A stretch of DNA of 64,000 nucleotides from Salvelinus alpinus (GCF_045679555.1 NC_092122.1:8179003-8243002); one strand, 5' to 3'; counted from the first letter of the stretch, positions 32,260 through 45,000 are shown. Notes: a model not told the origin generated them from the letters alone. Translations and numbers: made by a program.

Positions 32260-35200
32260 ATGGTGAGCAGTTTTCAAACAAATGTTAGCTACTTTATCTA
32301 ACTAGTGAGTTAGAAAATTAATATCTGGTTAGGTTGTTAAGATATTAAGTAGCTAGATACAGCTAGTTGCATAAGTACTTGCTCTGGCAACAAACTGGCT
32401 ACATCGCTAACGTTAGTTAGCTAAACCAGAGTTATCTCAGTAATCTAGCTAACGTTAGCTAGCTAGCAAGCAAGTCACTGCAAATCATCGTTCTCTTTAC
32501 TGCAGGTGCTACTGCAATTATGAGGCTGCTGCAAGTCTGTGTTTGTCTCTTTTTGCTTCGTTCAGCCTTATCTTGCTACAGCTAAATAGTCTATCCCCTA
32601 ACTTTATATTCTGTATGTTCTTTCCTTGTTAGCCATCCAAGGATGCAAAGGTAACTGTTAACTACTGTTATGAAAAGCATAATATTGATTCATGAGAGAT
32701 TTAACAAGCTAGGCCTAGTAGATATAGCTAGCTAAATTGGATATGATATCATGTTCTCAGTTTCTCCCCACCATCTCAGAGTTTAAGTTCTTTAGATAGC
32801 TATGTTCTTTACCTTCATACTCTCTTTTGTAATGCCCACAACTTGCAAGAATTCAGTAGTTTGTACATGTGTCTATGATCACAATAGATTACATTTGTTC
32901 ATTAAGTTGAATTGTTGATTTGGTTCAAGTCTGCCCAAAAGAAAGGAAGCAAGCTCAGTAAGGCTGAAAAGGAGCAACTTCAGAAAGAGGAGGATCAGAG
33001 AAGACAAAAGGAAGAGGGTACTGGTCATTTCTCATTATCATTCAATCCATAACGAAACCTCTGTCATAGGCTAATTGTTGTATGTCTGTGTGTGCATTTG
33101 TACACCATTTGATCTGTGTTATTGAACTGCCATTTGTATTATAGATGCCTCAATAGTATGCACAGTGATACATCAGATACAGTACATGCTATTGAAGTAG
33201 CCCCATGAGTGTATGTTTGACCCATGACTCCTTCCCCCCTCTGCTGTGTAGAGGAGGCTCGACTCCTGGCTGAGAAAGATGAGCAAGAGAGGCTGGAGAG
33301 AGAGAGAAAGGAGCAAGAGGAACATCAGAGACTGGAGCTAAAGGTATCATTCATGGTTATTGGTGTGTTTGTGTACAGAGAGGGCTCTTGAAGTTAAACC
33401 TGTCCATAATGTTCTAATGAAAAAGAGTGATCATTGCTTGCTTTCTGTGACAGGACAAAGATCGCAGAGAGGATGAGCTGAACGAACTGCGTCATCTACT
33501 GGAAGAGAACCAGACTGCAGTCACCAAGTGGGAGACTGACTCCAGAGCGAAAGCCAAGGTGTGTGATTGTTCTAAAGCTCTAACTCTGGCCTGACTTTTG
33601 TGTAGTTACTAAGATATTAGCTATGCTAGTCCTAGCCTTCATGTTATGGTTTTACCAGACACCATGTCCAAGAGACTACCGTAATGGCCTTGGTAGATGT
33701 AGATAAATCAATCAGATGAGCCCCATTTGACATAGTTAAACACTGCTCGTTTTCTCCCTAGTGGGACAGGTACATGCGTTGTGACGGGAGTCCAGACCCG
33801 TCAGTCCAGCAGGAGATCAACACCTTCATCAACCTGTGGTGCGAGGACCCAGAGGTCCAGATCAAACCGGTTCTAAAGGAGTGTGCCCTGGCTCTACAGG
33901 TAGGTTTACTATTAAACACCAGGGTAACATTATGGAGACATGAAACAGGAGAAGGGGATTCTACCGGTTCGGAATGTGTCCGATAAGAACGCTCAATTTA
34001 GTTTTTCATTTGAAAACACTTGTTCCTTTTTGATCCCACTTAACGTGACTCTGTCAAGAGCACTTCTATTTGAGACAGGTATTGATCTGTATAAGGATTC
34101 TACCAAATGAATGATGAACATAAACATGGCTGCACTTCATCTCCGCCTGCAGCTGCTAGACGAGCTGGAGGGTATGCTGAGGGACCAGCCTGAACCAGCT
34201 GATGCCCTGAGGTACCAGGAGACCCTGCTCTCCATCCAGACTCTCATCCAATCCAAACTTGACCACAGCACTGAGGAGATACTCATGGTAGGGGTGCTGA
34301 TGATGTTTAAGACATGCAGAAAACATGTCTGCCAGTTTGTTTAGGAAGCGACTGTATTTAAGTTTTGTAATGTAAGATGAGCATGTTTTGCTGATGTCTG
34401 TTTGTGTGTTTCTCCCTGGCCACAGTGGGCCAACGCTCACTCAGACATTGAGACGGGGAACATGCAGACAGTGGTCCAGGATGACATCATCACACTGTGT
34501 CTGTGGGCCAACCTTAACAAGAACCCAAGGCACGTCACAGACGTATGTCTGATTTTCGTTCTATTCACTTCATACAAGTAGAGACTTTCTATCTAGTCTC
34601 CTTGCTACCAGTCTGTTTCTACTCAAACCCATTCTTATGGATGTGTTGGGTAAAGAAAAAACAGAACAATTTAGTATTTTCAATTTGTGACAGTGTTTCT
34701 CTCTCTGTGGCTCTCCAGGTTTAAAGGGTTCCAGTTCGAGGAGGTGGGGCTGGGCTTTGAGCTGCCCAAACAGCTGGCAGTCAGTGACGTCGCTGTGAGA
34801 ATCCTCCACACCCACTACGACCACTTGTCTCACCTGGCCAACCTGAAAAGCCAGAACCCCAGCAGGATGTCCCTAGGCCTGGGGGCCAGGGAGGAACCCC
34901 TTCTGGAGGGAGAGACCCCTGTGGGGGAGTGTGAGGAGACGGAGGGAGATGGTGACAGGAGAGGGAGCACACAGCAGGGAGATGCAGAGGAAGAGGTGCA
35001 GTCTGTCAGAGGGTCTGAAGGCAGGAAGGTAAGCTGGAAACAAAAGGATGAATGAATAAAAAATAAAGTGACATAGGCTAACGTCTGTGTGCGCATCCAT
35101 GTGTATGTGTGTCAGAGTGCGGTGAGTGTGATATCTATGAAGGAGGAGAGGAGGAGTGGTCAGAAGCAGCTGGAGGATGTGAAACAGAAGCTGGAGGAGA

Positions 35201-38200
35201 ATGGGAGTCAGATAGATACAATGTTAGAGGGAGATGACTCAGGTGAGACTACAACTGGCTCAGAGGACAAAGTGGTCAAATAACATTCCCTTTATATATT
35301 TCACTGTTCTGTTTGGATTCTTTTTAGTGTCATGTTTAGGGTTGCAACATTCCTGGAATCAGGAAGGAATAAGTAGGAAATCCAGGAGTCCTTCAAACAA
35401 GATTTCTGGGGAAAAAATAGAATTTGGGGAAAGTTTCCAGAATTTTGCAACCGTAGCCATGTTACTATAAACACTGCTTGAGAATTAATCTGCCCCTTTC
35501 ATTCCATATTGTGATTCCCACGTTCACCTGTACGTGTGTCCTGTCCAGGTGAGGGAGACTCCGCCCCTACCCCGATGGACCCAGTGATTGACAGCTATGA
35601 GGGTCAGGTGGTTGACCTGCAGCAGTACACGCCCCTGGGAGGAGTCTTCTACTGCGATGTCTTCCGTCTGCCGCCACAGTCCCAACAACTCAATGGATGG
35701 GAGATGAGAGAGGTGAACCAAAACCACCAAGTACAGCACCTATGCTGAACAAAAATATAAACGCAACACGTAAAGTTGTCTCACAACACAATGCCATAGA
35801 TGTCTCAAGTTGAGGGAGCGTGCAATTGGCATTGCCTGCAGGAATGTCCACCAGAGCTGTTGGCAGATAATTGAATATTCATTTCTCTACCATAAGCCGC
35901 CTCCAATGTTGTTTTAGAGAATTTGGCAGTACGTCCAACCGGCCTCACAACCGTAGACCACGTGTAAACACGCCAGCCCAGGACCTTTACACCCGGCTTC
36001 TTCACCTGCGGGATCATCTGAGACCAGCCACCCGGACAGCTGATGAAACTGAAGAGTATTTTTGTCTGTAATAAAGCCCTTTTGTGGGGAAAAACTCATT
36101 CTGACTGGCTGGGCCTGGCTCCCCAGTGGGTGGGCCTATGCCACCCCAAGCCCTCCCATGGCTGCGCCCCTGCCCATTAATGTGAAATCCATAGATTAGG
36201 GCCTAATTTATTTCAATTGACTGATTTCCTTTGAACTGTAGGTCATGGAACTCGTTGAAATTGTTGCATGTTGGGTTTATATTTATGTTCAGTATAGTTC
36301 AGAAAGTGCCCTTTCTGACAGCAGTTTCCCTTCCTACAACTCAGTGTAATGTACTCCATGGAGTTTCACTGGGCACCCCGTCTGTGGGTTACTGAATGTG
36401 TAAACTCCTTGATAAAGTACACTGCTCCAAAAAATAAAGGGAACACTTAAACAACACAATGTAACTCCAAGTCAATCACACTTCTGTGAAATCAAGCTGT
36501 CCACTTAGGAGGCAACACTGATTGACAATACATTTCACATGCTGTTGTGCAAATGGAATAGACAAAAGGTGGAAATTATAGGCAATTAGCAAGACACCCC
36601 CAATAAAGGAGTGGTTCTGCAGGTGGTGACCACAGACCACTTCTCAGTTCCTATGCTTCCTGGCTGATGTTTTGGTCACTTTTGAATGCTGGCGGTGCTT
36701 TCACTATAGTGGTAGCATGAGACGGAGTCTACAACCCACACAAGTGGCTCAGGTAGTGCAGCTCATCCAGGATGGCCTGCTGGAGGTCATTTTGCAGGAC
36801 TCTGGCAGTGCTCCTCCTTGCACAAAGGCGGAGGTAGCGGTCCTGCTGCTGGGTTGTTGCCCTCCTACGGCCTCCTCCACGTCTCCTGATGTACTGGCCT
36901 GTCTCCTGGTAGCGCCTCCATGCTCTGGACTACCTGAGCCACTTGTAGACTCCGTCTCATGCTACCACTAGAGTGAAAGCACCGCCAGCATTCAAAAGTG
37001 ACCAAAACATCAGCCAGGAAGCATAGGAACTGAGAAGTGGTCTGTGGTCACCACCTGCAGAACCACTCCTTTATTGGGGGTGTCTTGCTAATTGCCTATA
37101 ATTTCCACCTGTTGTCTATTCCATTTGCACAACAGCATGTGAAATGTATTGTCAATCAGTGTTGCTTCCTAAGTGGACAGTTTGATTTCACAGAAGTGTG
37201 ATTGACTTGGAGTTACATTGTGTTGCTTAAGTGTTCCCTTTATTTTTTGGAGCAGTGTATATGATGCATTAATCAAGGGGACTAGATAACCTTGAGGAAA
37301 GTAACAGAACCAGCTTTATTTCTCTGAGTTAACATTGGTGTCTCTCGCCCCAACCCCCAGCTGTTGGACACAGGGCTGCAGCCATTCCCCTACCCCACAG
37401 AGCAGACTCAGATCCAGGGCTCTGCCTCCATGAAGCTGGAGGACAGTGGGGTCCTGACCTGTCCCCCTGTAGGGGTCACAGTCACCCTGCCTGACTCTGT
37501 CCTGTTCCTGGAGGACCCCCAGGTGGCCCGCTGGGACCCTGAAGGTGAGAGACACCTGGAGAACTGGACAGGCTCCACATGGGACTGATAGTGATACCGT
37601 TGCATGTATTTAACATATGCCAGAATCTGAATGTAGTTCCTACCTTGTGGGGGGCACTCTACCCAAAAAGTACAGAACTTTCAGATAGAAATGTGTGGAG
37701 TTAACATGATTCCCTTTTCTACATTATTGAGAGCCATGATGTCTAGTCAACACATCTAAAATGATCTGTCAATCAATAGGTCAGCACTGGAAGACCGACT
37801 GCATCAGTGAGACGTCGTACGACCAGGCAGAGCGGAAGATCTCGTTCAAGATGGACTCGTTCTACGCCTTCACGCTTCTACAGGACTCGTATGCCAACAT
37901 GCCGTTCCAGAGCTGGGAGCTCAGACCACTGGGCCAGGACTCTGCCCTGCTCACCATCACCGCAGCCCTCACTGAAGTCAGCATCACCATCAAGGCAAGA
38001 ACTCAATCTGTCATGCTTCATCTCCTCCATTGACACTGTTGGGTGCATCTCAACAGTCAAAAATGGCTTCCTCTATTTGTGAACATTCCTCAGTGATTCA
38101 TATCTGGGGAAACAGTATTGTGGAAATCTAGCCAATGTTTTCAGTGGTAATGAAGGAAACGAGGCTATTATTCTATTGAGGCATTACCCAAATCCATGAC

Positions 38201-40734
38201 ATAATGCATCCTGACTCATCTCTCTGACAGGGCAGCAAGTGTATGCTCCAGTCAGACCAGGAGAGAGGACTGAACCACATCCTGGGCCAGTGGATGAGTC
38301 CCTCTGTACTGCAGAAAGCCATGGTCAGCGCCGGGGTCAACATCTTCGTCAACCAATACTCCGACAAATATGTCAGCGTAAACGCAAAGGTGAGTGCCAT
38401 CAGCATACTGTGGATTAGATGATGCATGTTACACAAAGCAATGTGGGCACACAATTCATGTTGCTTGTAACACTGTTGAACCAAAAACCTAAACTCAGCA
38501 AACAAATAAACGTCCTCTCACTGTCAACTGCGTTTATTTTCAGCAAACTTAACATGTGTAAATATTTGTATGAACATAACAAGATTAAACAACTGAGACA
38601 AACTAAACAAGTTCCACAGACATGTGACTAACAGAAATGGAATAATGTGTCCCTGAACAGAACAAAGGGGGGGGGTCAAAATAAAAACTAAGTATCTGGT
38701 GTGGCCACCAGCTGCATTAAGTACTGCAGTGCATCTCCTCCTCGTGGACTGCACCAGATTTGCCAGTTCTTGCTGTGAGATGTTACCCCACTCTTCCACC
38801 AAAGCACCTGCAAGTTCCCGGACATTTCTGGGGGGGAATGGCCCAGCTCTCACCCTCTGATCCAACAGGTCCCAGACGTGCTCAATGGGATTGACATCCG
38901 GGCTCTTTGCTGGCCATGACAGAACACTGACATTCCTGTCTTGCATGAAATCACACACAGAACGAGTAGTATGGCTGGTGGCATTGTCATGCTGGAGGGT
39001 CATGTCAGGATGAGCCTGCAGGAAGGGTACCACATGAGGGAGAAGGGTGTGTTCCCTGTAACGCACAGCATTAAGATTGCCTGCAATGACAACAAGCTCA
39101 GTCCGATGATGCTGTGACACACCGCCCACAGACCGCGACAGACCCTCCACCTCGATCCTGCTCCAGAGTACAGTCCTCGGTGTAATGCTCATTCCTTCGA
39201 CGATAAACGTGAATCCAACCTTCACCCCTGGTGAGACAAAACCGTGACTCGTCAGTGAAGAGCACTTTTTGCCAGTCGTGTCTGGTCCGGCGACGTTGGG
39301 TTTGTGCCGGTGATGTCTGGTGAGGACCTGCCTTACAAGCCCTCAGTCCAGCCCCTCTCAGACTATTGCGGACAGTCTGAGCACTGATGGAGCGATTGTG
39401 CATTCCTGGTGTAACTTGGGCACCAGGAACTGCTGTCCTGCAGGTGTGATGTTCGGATGTACCGATCCTGTGCAGGTGTTACACGTGGTCTGCCACTGCG
39501 AGGACGATCAGCTGTCCATCCTGTAGCGCTGTCTTAGGCATCACACAGTACGGACATTGAAATCTATTGCCCTGGCCACATCTGCATGCCTCCTTGCAGC
39601 ATGCCTAAGGCACGTTCACGCAGATGAGCAGGGACCCTGGGCGTCTTTCTTTGTGTTTTTCAGTCAGTAGAAAGGCCTCTTCAGTGTCCTAAGTATTCAT
39701 AACTGTGACCTTAATTGCCTACCGTCTGTAAGCTGTTAGTGTCTTAACGACCGTTCCACAGGTGCATGTTCATTAATTGTTTATGGTTCATTGAACAAGC
39801 ATGGGAAACAGTGTTTAAACCCTTTACAATGAAGATCTGTGAAGTTATTTGGATTTTTATGAATTATCTTTGAAAGACAGGGTCCTGAAAAAGGGACGTT
39901 TCTTTTTTGAAATTTCTTTTGTGAAAACTACAGTAGGTTGGAGTGTAGAAACGTCTAATGCGGTATCTTTCTCCTCCCTTGTAGGACCCTCTAGAAAATC
40001 TGGTTTGGCTTAAATGGTGTTGAGTTGAAAAGCTTGTCATAACATTAACCTTTTCTCCAGGACCCTCTGATAGAACACGCTGTGTATGAACAGATGGCCC
40101 TGCTCTCCTCTGCCTTCGCCTTCTCCTGGAGCCAGTGGAACACGCAGTGTGGCCACGAGCATCTGGTGCTGCAGGTACACTTAGAGATGCATACTGTTTA
40201 AACACACTCAGAGTCCTTGGATAGAGGACCTCCCCAGAAAGTAACAGAAATAGCTTCAGAATCAGGAAAGAGCTGCAGTGCATATAGGGGAAACACTAGA
40301 CAGACTAGATTTGATCGAGATTCACCTCTAGTACTGACATTTCCATGCAGATGGACAGGATATTCACCCTACTATTGACACCTTCTCTCCAAAGTGTGAG
40401 AGCACCTAGCAGCCATCCCAGTGTCGCTGTGGTGTGTGTGTCGTAGAATTAACCTCTCTCCCAGGTGTGTGAGCACCTAGACCCAGTCCCGGTCCGAGAG
40501 GACTTGTGGTGTATGTACCTGCTGGGGGCCCAGAGGAGCCAAAAGCTGAGGATCAAGGAACACAGTGAGGCGTTCTCTCCAGAGCTGGACCCCGGCAGCG
40601 AGTTCCACTCCACCTTCCTGCACATGCTCCGAGACGGCATGTCCCCCGCCGGACAGGAACGACGCTCTCACCACCTGTTCATCGAGGCCGTGCACAGACT
40701 GCTGCGTGTTACACGGCCTCTCACATACTCCTGA
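32260..40734 (+). CDS. dnai7: dnai7 (casc1), axonemal dynein intermediate chain 7
   Basis: DNAI7 belongs to the motile-cilium axonemal dynein machinery (family knowledge). Sixteen coding exons: 32260-32262, 32633-32650, 32930-33017, 33252-33343, 33454-33558, 33762-33899, 34153-34287, 34426-34529, 34719-35028, 35116-35242, 35549-35712, 37361-37544, 37780-37994, 38231-38389, 40061-40174, 40465-40734. They total 2,226 nt, an exact multiple of three, giving 741 residues (human about 716). The N-terminus is a Lys/Glu-rich coiled coil ([20 protein letters not shown]), followed by [20 protein letters not shown], the conserved [20 protein letters not shown], an acidic linker in exons 9-11, and a folded C-terminal half (exons 12-16). 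The start codon forms an exon end by itself. Two introns use GC donors (after 34,529 and 37,994). Introns 11 and 14 contain Tc1-type insertions. Confidence 0.93.
34530..34531 (+). other. GC splice donor, dnai7 intron 8
   Basis: Exon 8 ends CCCAAG and the intron begins GCACGT. Using this site joins NLNKNPR to FKGF in frame as in the family. The nearby GTATGT donor 14 bases on would give a stop at once. Confidence 0.65.
35743..36297 (+). mobile_element. non-autonomous Tc1-like element in dnai7 intron 11
   Basis: Left end ctgaacaaaaatataaacgc, right end gtttatatttatgttcagta: inverted ends of the same family as the longer element at 58,904-60,392. It keeps a short N-terminal transposase stretch ([10 protein letters not shown]-like, then a Pro/Arg-rich part) but lacks the catalytic core, with an internal deletion. 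Confidence 0.75.
36418..37259. mobile_element. large fold-back element in dnai7 intron 11
   Basis: TA, then cactgctccaaaaaataaag on the left and its complement ending tattttttggagcagtg on the right. The arms are about 330 bases each and stay complementary for nearly their full length (for instance 36,600-36,720 against 36,955-37,075). The middle, about 36,770-36,930, encodes on the minus strand a fragment with Tc1 flavour. The arrangement suggests a transposon whose one half was duplicated in inverted orientation. Confidence 0.8.
37995..37996 (+). other. GC splice donor, dnai7 intron 13
   Basis: Exon 13 ends ATCAAG and the intron begins GCAAGA, the classic form of a GC-AG donor. It joins ITIK to [10 protein letters not shown] in frame. 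Confidence 0.75.
38489..39915 (-). mobile_element. Tc1-like transposon in dnai7 intron 14
   Basis: Left end aaactcagcaaacaaataaa; the right end has the partner sequence (gaaaaagggacgtttctttt) but the last bases are lost. The minus-strand transposase is split in two frames: [20 protein letters not shown] through [16 protein letters not shown] (first catalytic D), and [20 protein letters not shown] (second D) through [16 protein letters not shown] (catalytic E), the DD34E triad of Tc1 enzymes. The frameshift near 39,150-39,225 makes it inactive. Confidence 0.88.
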
Positions 40735-40985
40735 CTACAGTAGATACTAGACCCCCAAGCTCTATGTAGGAGTAGCCAACAACCACAGATCTAGGATCAG
40801 ATTGAACTATTCCCGATCATAACTTTAACCATTAGGGGGAATATGTATATCTGATCTTGTATCAGGTAGGTTAGCGGCAACTTCAACCTACTCTGTGCGG
40901 AACATCGTGGGTATGACAGACTGCTCACTGAACTTTATCCCTTACAACAGATGGACCCTCATGAAAAACCAGTTTATTTCTGTAG

Positions 40986-40991
40986 AATAAA
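40986..40991 (+). terminator. polyadenylation signal of dnai7
   Basis: AATAAA 252 bases after the dnai7 stop codon, the first in the 3' region. Confidence 0.7.
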
Positions 40992-40996
40992 GTTCC

Positions 40997-41002
40997 TTTA
41001 TT
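40997..41002 (-). terminator. polyadenylation signal of irag2
   Basis: TTTATT on the plus strand, AATAAA on the minus strand, about 635 bases past the irag2 stop. It is only 5 bases from the dnai7 signal on the other strand. Confidence 0.55.
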
Positions 41003-41635
41003 GTGTAAAGTTTGACTCCCTCTTTGGAACATACAAAAGTGGATGAATTTCATAAGTGAGCACGTAAAAACCATTTGTGTGAGTTAACAAAAACAGACGC
41101 AATATAATAGATATACACATATCCCCACACAGTCTAATGCTGTCAATCGATAAATTAAAACATAAAAAAATTGCATTTTAATTGTTAAAATGGTGGCCTC
41201 TTCAGGCAACCGCAAATGCCATAATAGATTCAGAAGTTTACTATGAAATGTGTTTTAAAAAGTAAAAACGGCTAAATCCACTGTCCACGAGCAAGCATGT
41301 TGATGTCCATAGGATGATGGACAGACAAACGCTCAAAGGTGTGACGTGATTGGATAGCATGCGCTGAAGTCCACTACATGATTGGACAGCCCAATGCTGG
41401 TGTCCTCCTTGACTTGATCGGTCAACATTGTGCCAACATTACAATCCCCCTTCCGTAACGGCGCTGTAGAATGTCTCCAGGCACCAATAGGAAATCTGTG
41501 GTGGTCAGTAGTACCAACACACCGACTGCTTCTGTCTTCACACACGTGATGGTTCAAGTTGCAGAAGACCTTCCAGGGGTTGACCATACCCAGGTGCCTG
41601 CCCGTCCATCCCTGTCTGCTGGGGCCATAGCCCCT

Positions 41636-44600
41636 CTAAACCGGTGGCTGTCCGTTGTGCCTCAGCCCTGTGTAGGGCCACAGGAGCTGCTGGATGGTCA
41701 CCCAGGAGTCCCCGGTCCCCACGGGCGCTCCATCCACGGCCGGCTGCAGCACCAGGCTGGCTAGGAGGGCCAGGAGGCCTGCTAGGACCACTACTAGGGC
41801 CAGCCAGAGCCACAGTCCCCGGGACCCGCTGGCTGCAGACGCAGGCCGGGAGGAGCCCAAACACGGGGCTGCTGCGGCCTGCTCTGCCAGGATGGGACTG
41901 GAGAGAGAGTGGGAGAGAGGGAAAGAGACGATTTAGAATGGACGCCAAAGTAAGACTTAGCCTGGGTTAGCCGAAGCCAAGCTAATGTCTGGATGAGACA
42001 GTCAGTCTGCTTTAGCCAGCTGTCTGTCCGTCTTCCCAAAGCAGTGATGTAGCGATGCAGAAACAGACTGGCGCCTAGGCTAAGTTAGGATGGTGTTAGC
42101 GGCGTGGACTGACCACCACTCCAAAGCGTTCTCTGTAGCACACACCTGGTACACAGAAAATAGAAAAACAGCACTAGAGCATGTTGAGCGGCGAGGCGAT
42201 ACATGTCTCACATACACTCCCCAGGACACACAAAGGCACACTATTTCTCCTGATGGGAATGGATGGAAGAGATTAGAGCTGAAGGAGAGTTTGGTTGAAG
42301 CAGAAACCAGAACCACATGTCCAGAGACTGCTTTGTCTCAGGGGACAGATTCACAAAGCGTTTGCTCTAGACCAGTTATATTGTTTACACTTCTCTTTCT
42401 GCTCAGTCAATCTGGACCAGAGTCTGGCTCCCTAGACCTAAAGCAGCACAGCCTGGAAGCCAGATGTGCTTATGATTTAACCAACCGCTTTAGATCTGTC
42501 AAGCAGTTGGCTAAATCAGACAAAGATCCAGGCTACAGCATCTAGAACCCTTTTCACACTACTGAGCCAAGCCGAACTGTACTGCTCTGGCCTCGTTACG
42601 CATCCACGGTAGTTGGCGGAAAAAACTATCTGAGCCAGTACAGTATGGTTCAGGTGGGCACGATGGTGTGAAAAGTGTATAAGGCTCAGGAGCGGCAGAG
42701 AAGCTACTAAGCCTAACCAGCAGTAAAAAGCAGTGCTGCCTGGCTGTAGATGATAGCGAAACACTAGTAGTTGGTTCACTACTAACGTCTTGTTGGGCAT
42801 AATCAGGGCAGTGATTTTGTTGCCCAGCTCAGTGAGACTGGACTTCCTCTGAACAGGCACTTCCCTCCTCTCCTCATCTGAAGGAGAGTCTGCGTCGTAG
42901 GCAGGCCTGTGGGACGGGGTGGGCATGCACGGTTCACACACACAAAAATACATACCGACACTCTGTAATGCATGTCTCACACACACTTGTTTAACACAAC
43001 ACACACTTAGGACCCACATTTTGTTGCATGCACGCAGATACTCTGCAGTCAATGTTCCACATGTGCCTGTTATGTACGCAGGTTGTTCTCCTACAGACTT
43101 GTTACATACATACATACAGTACATGGTTGGGCAAATTAAATGTAAAATGTTTGTTTTCAGGTTGAGGTAAAGTGCGACGCGCGCGCTTCTGCCACACAGC
43201 CGATATCAGCCCTTACCCCTTCATCAGCATCATGAGTGAGGGCTCGTCAGTCTCAACCCAAGCCCCGGAGCTAACAAAGCGCTTTAGAGGAGGACGCCCC
43301 GTGCTCTTCCCTGTCACATTCCTGTAACCACACCACATGCATACACATTCCACACATCCCGCAAGTTTTAACAAAGGCCCCTAATTTACAAACACCTAGA
43401 TGCAAATTTCTTCCTCGGAAATCATTTGTTTTGCAAAACAGGGTCAAGACTGCGTTTTAAAATATACTTCAACAACTCCCCACTTCCCCCACACAGTGCT
43501 GCAGTCTACCTACCAGGGAGATCTGCGGGTGAGTCTCTCCGCCTCCGTCTCGGTGGTGTCCTGCAGTTTATTAGGCATGTCAAAATGCATGGGTCCCCCT
43601 CCACCACCGGACCGGGGGATAGCTGCTATGCTGACCCGTCGGGCTGATGCCTGACGAAAGGAGGAATAGGGAAACAATACAAGACAGTGTACAGATGCAC
43701 AGACAGTGATTACTACAGTGACTAAAACAGCAGCACATTATCATATACACTGAGCCTAAACTGACCTACCTTATAGGACGTTGCTCCAGATTGCTTCTTG
43801 CCTCTGAAATCATCTAAAAGGAAAAATATTCCGTATTAGAAAGAAACAGAAGATAGAGGTGTGTGTGTGTGTGTGTGTTCCTCACCGGAGTGTGTTCCTC
43901 CAGAGTGGGAGCCGAAGGACCTCTCGTTCTGCAACATGTTCTCCCTCAGCTCAGTGAGCTCAGCGTGTTCCTTAGTGTACATCCTCCTCAGGTTCTCTAC
44001 ATGCTGGACCATTATCTCTACTGCCTTGCCTGTACGAGACTCCTGGAGGGGGAGAGAGACGTCACACAGACGCCGACCTACACCGTCTACCTATATGACT
44101 CTCCTCAAAAGGTGAGGAGAGAGGGGGACAAATCACGCAATTCAATTGTACTGTACCTGGTGTATGGCGCCCAGCATCTCTGAGCGACTGGACACTCTGG
44201 TCATGGACTGGATGAGGACGTCCAGGTTCTTCTGAAGTCTCTCGATGATCTCCATAGACTGGTTATCATCCTCACACAGAGGGGCCAGGGCCTGGGAAGA
44301 GCAGACACGAGGAAGGTAAAAAAGGAAATTGTATACCCCTCTCACCTGTAGCAGGTCATGACAGCTACATTTGGACACCTCACTCCTGTGTCTCCCTCCT
44401 CAACCTGTCCCTTTACATGTGGTTGAAGTCTCCCTTCTACCCAGTCCCTTCCTCTCACCTGTAGTAGTCCCTGGCAACTGGACACCTCACTCCTGTGTCT
44501 CCCTCCTCAACCTGTCCCTTTACATGTGGTTGAAGTCTCCCTTCTACCCAGTCCCTTCCTCTCACCTGTAGTAGTCCCTGGCAACTGGACACCTCCCTCC

Positions 44601-45000
44601 TGACGTTCTCCTCGGCCAGGTCCCGTGACCTCTCCTCCAGCCTCAGCCTCTTCTCCAGGGTGAACAGGTCACACTTAAAGCCCAGGGACAGGCGCTGGAA
44701 CTCCGTCTGACAGGTAGACAACACAGCCTTAGCTCTATGATGGTACATACAGAGATAATCAAGAGAAAGAAAATGTTGGAACGCTTACCACTACCTCAAT
44801 CTCCTTGTCGTTAGGGGACAGGCTGCAATGAGGAAAACAGAGTATGTGTCACTAGAAAACAGCTATGAGTGTCACAGTACCTGAGAGCATTTATATTATT
44901 ATCTTGCAATGCATCTTTAAAATATGAGGTACTGTATGTTGAGCAGCCTACCTGCTTCTGTCCCCTACGGTTGCGTCCTCAGAAACAACAGAGGTTTCAA
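41636..45000 (-). CDS. irag2: irag2 C-terminal exons: coiled coil, membrane anchor, KASH-like tail
   Basis: Exons, right to left: 44952-45000, 44789-44822, 44566-44706, 44157-44291, 43886-44042, 43770-43813, 43514-43650, 43217-43321, 42787-42906, 41636-41897. They encode [16 protein letters not shown], the signature [20 protein letters not shown] followed by [34 protein letters not shown] and [11 protein letters not shown], all shared with the IRAG1/IRAG2 family. The last exon has a hydrophobic span ([20 protein letters not shown] plus SLVL) and a luminal tail of about 36 residues with [18 protein letters not shown]. The terminal proline-proline-hydrophobic end is the KASH hallmark for the SUN pocket. 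Confidence 0.9.

Noticed and set aside
39955-40016. Possible alternative dnai7 exon 15 start (ttgtaggaccctctagaaaa)
   Set aside because: The AG and first bases mimic exon 15 at 40,061, but the frame hits no conserved sequence and it borders the Tc1 insertion.
40385-40424. Decoy of dnai7 exon 16 start (gtgtgagagcacctag)
   Set aside because: It resembles the exon start at 40,465 but diverges after 20 bases and has no AG acceptor in the right place. Probably a small local duplication, not an exon.
42516-43124. 202-codon minus-strand frame
   Set aside because: Only 42787-42906 is a real irag2 exon. The remaining codons come from flanking intron sequence.
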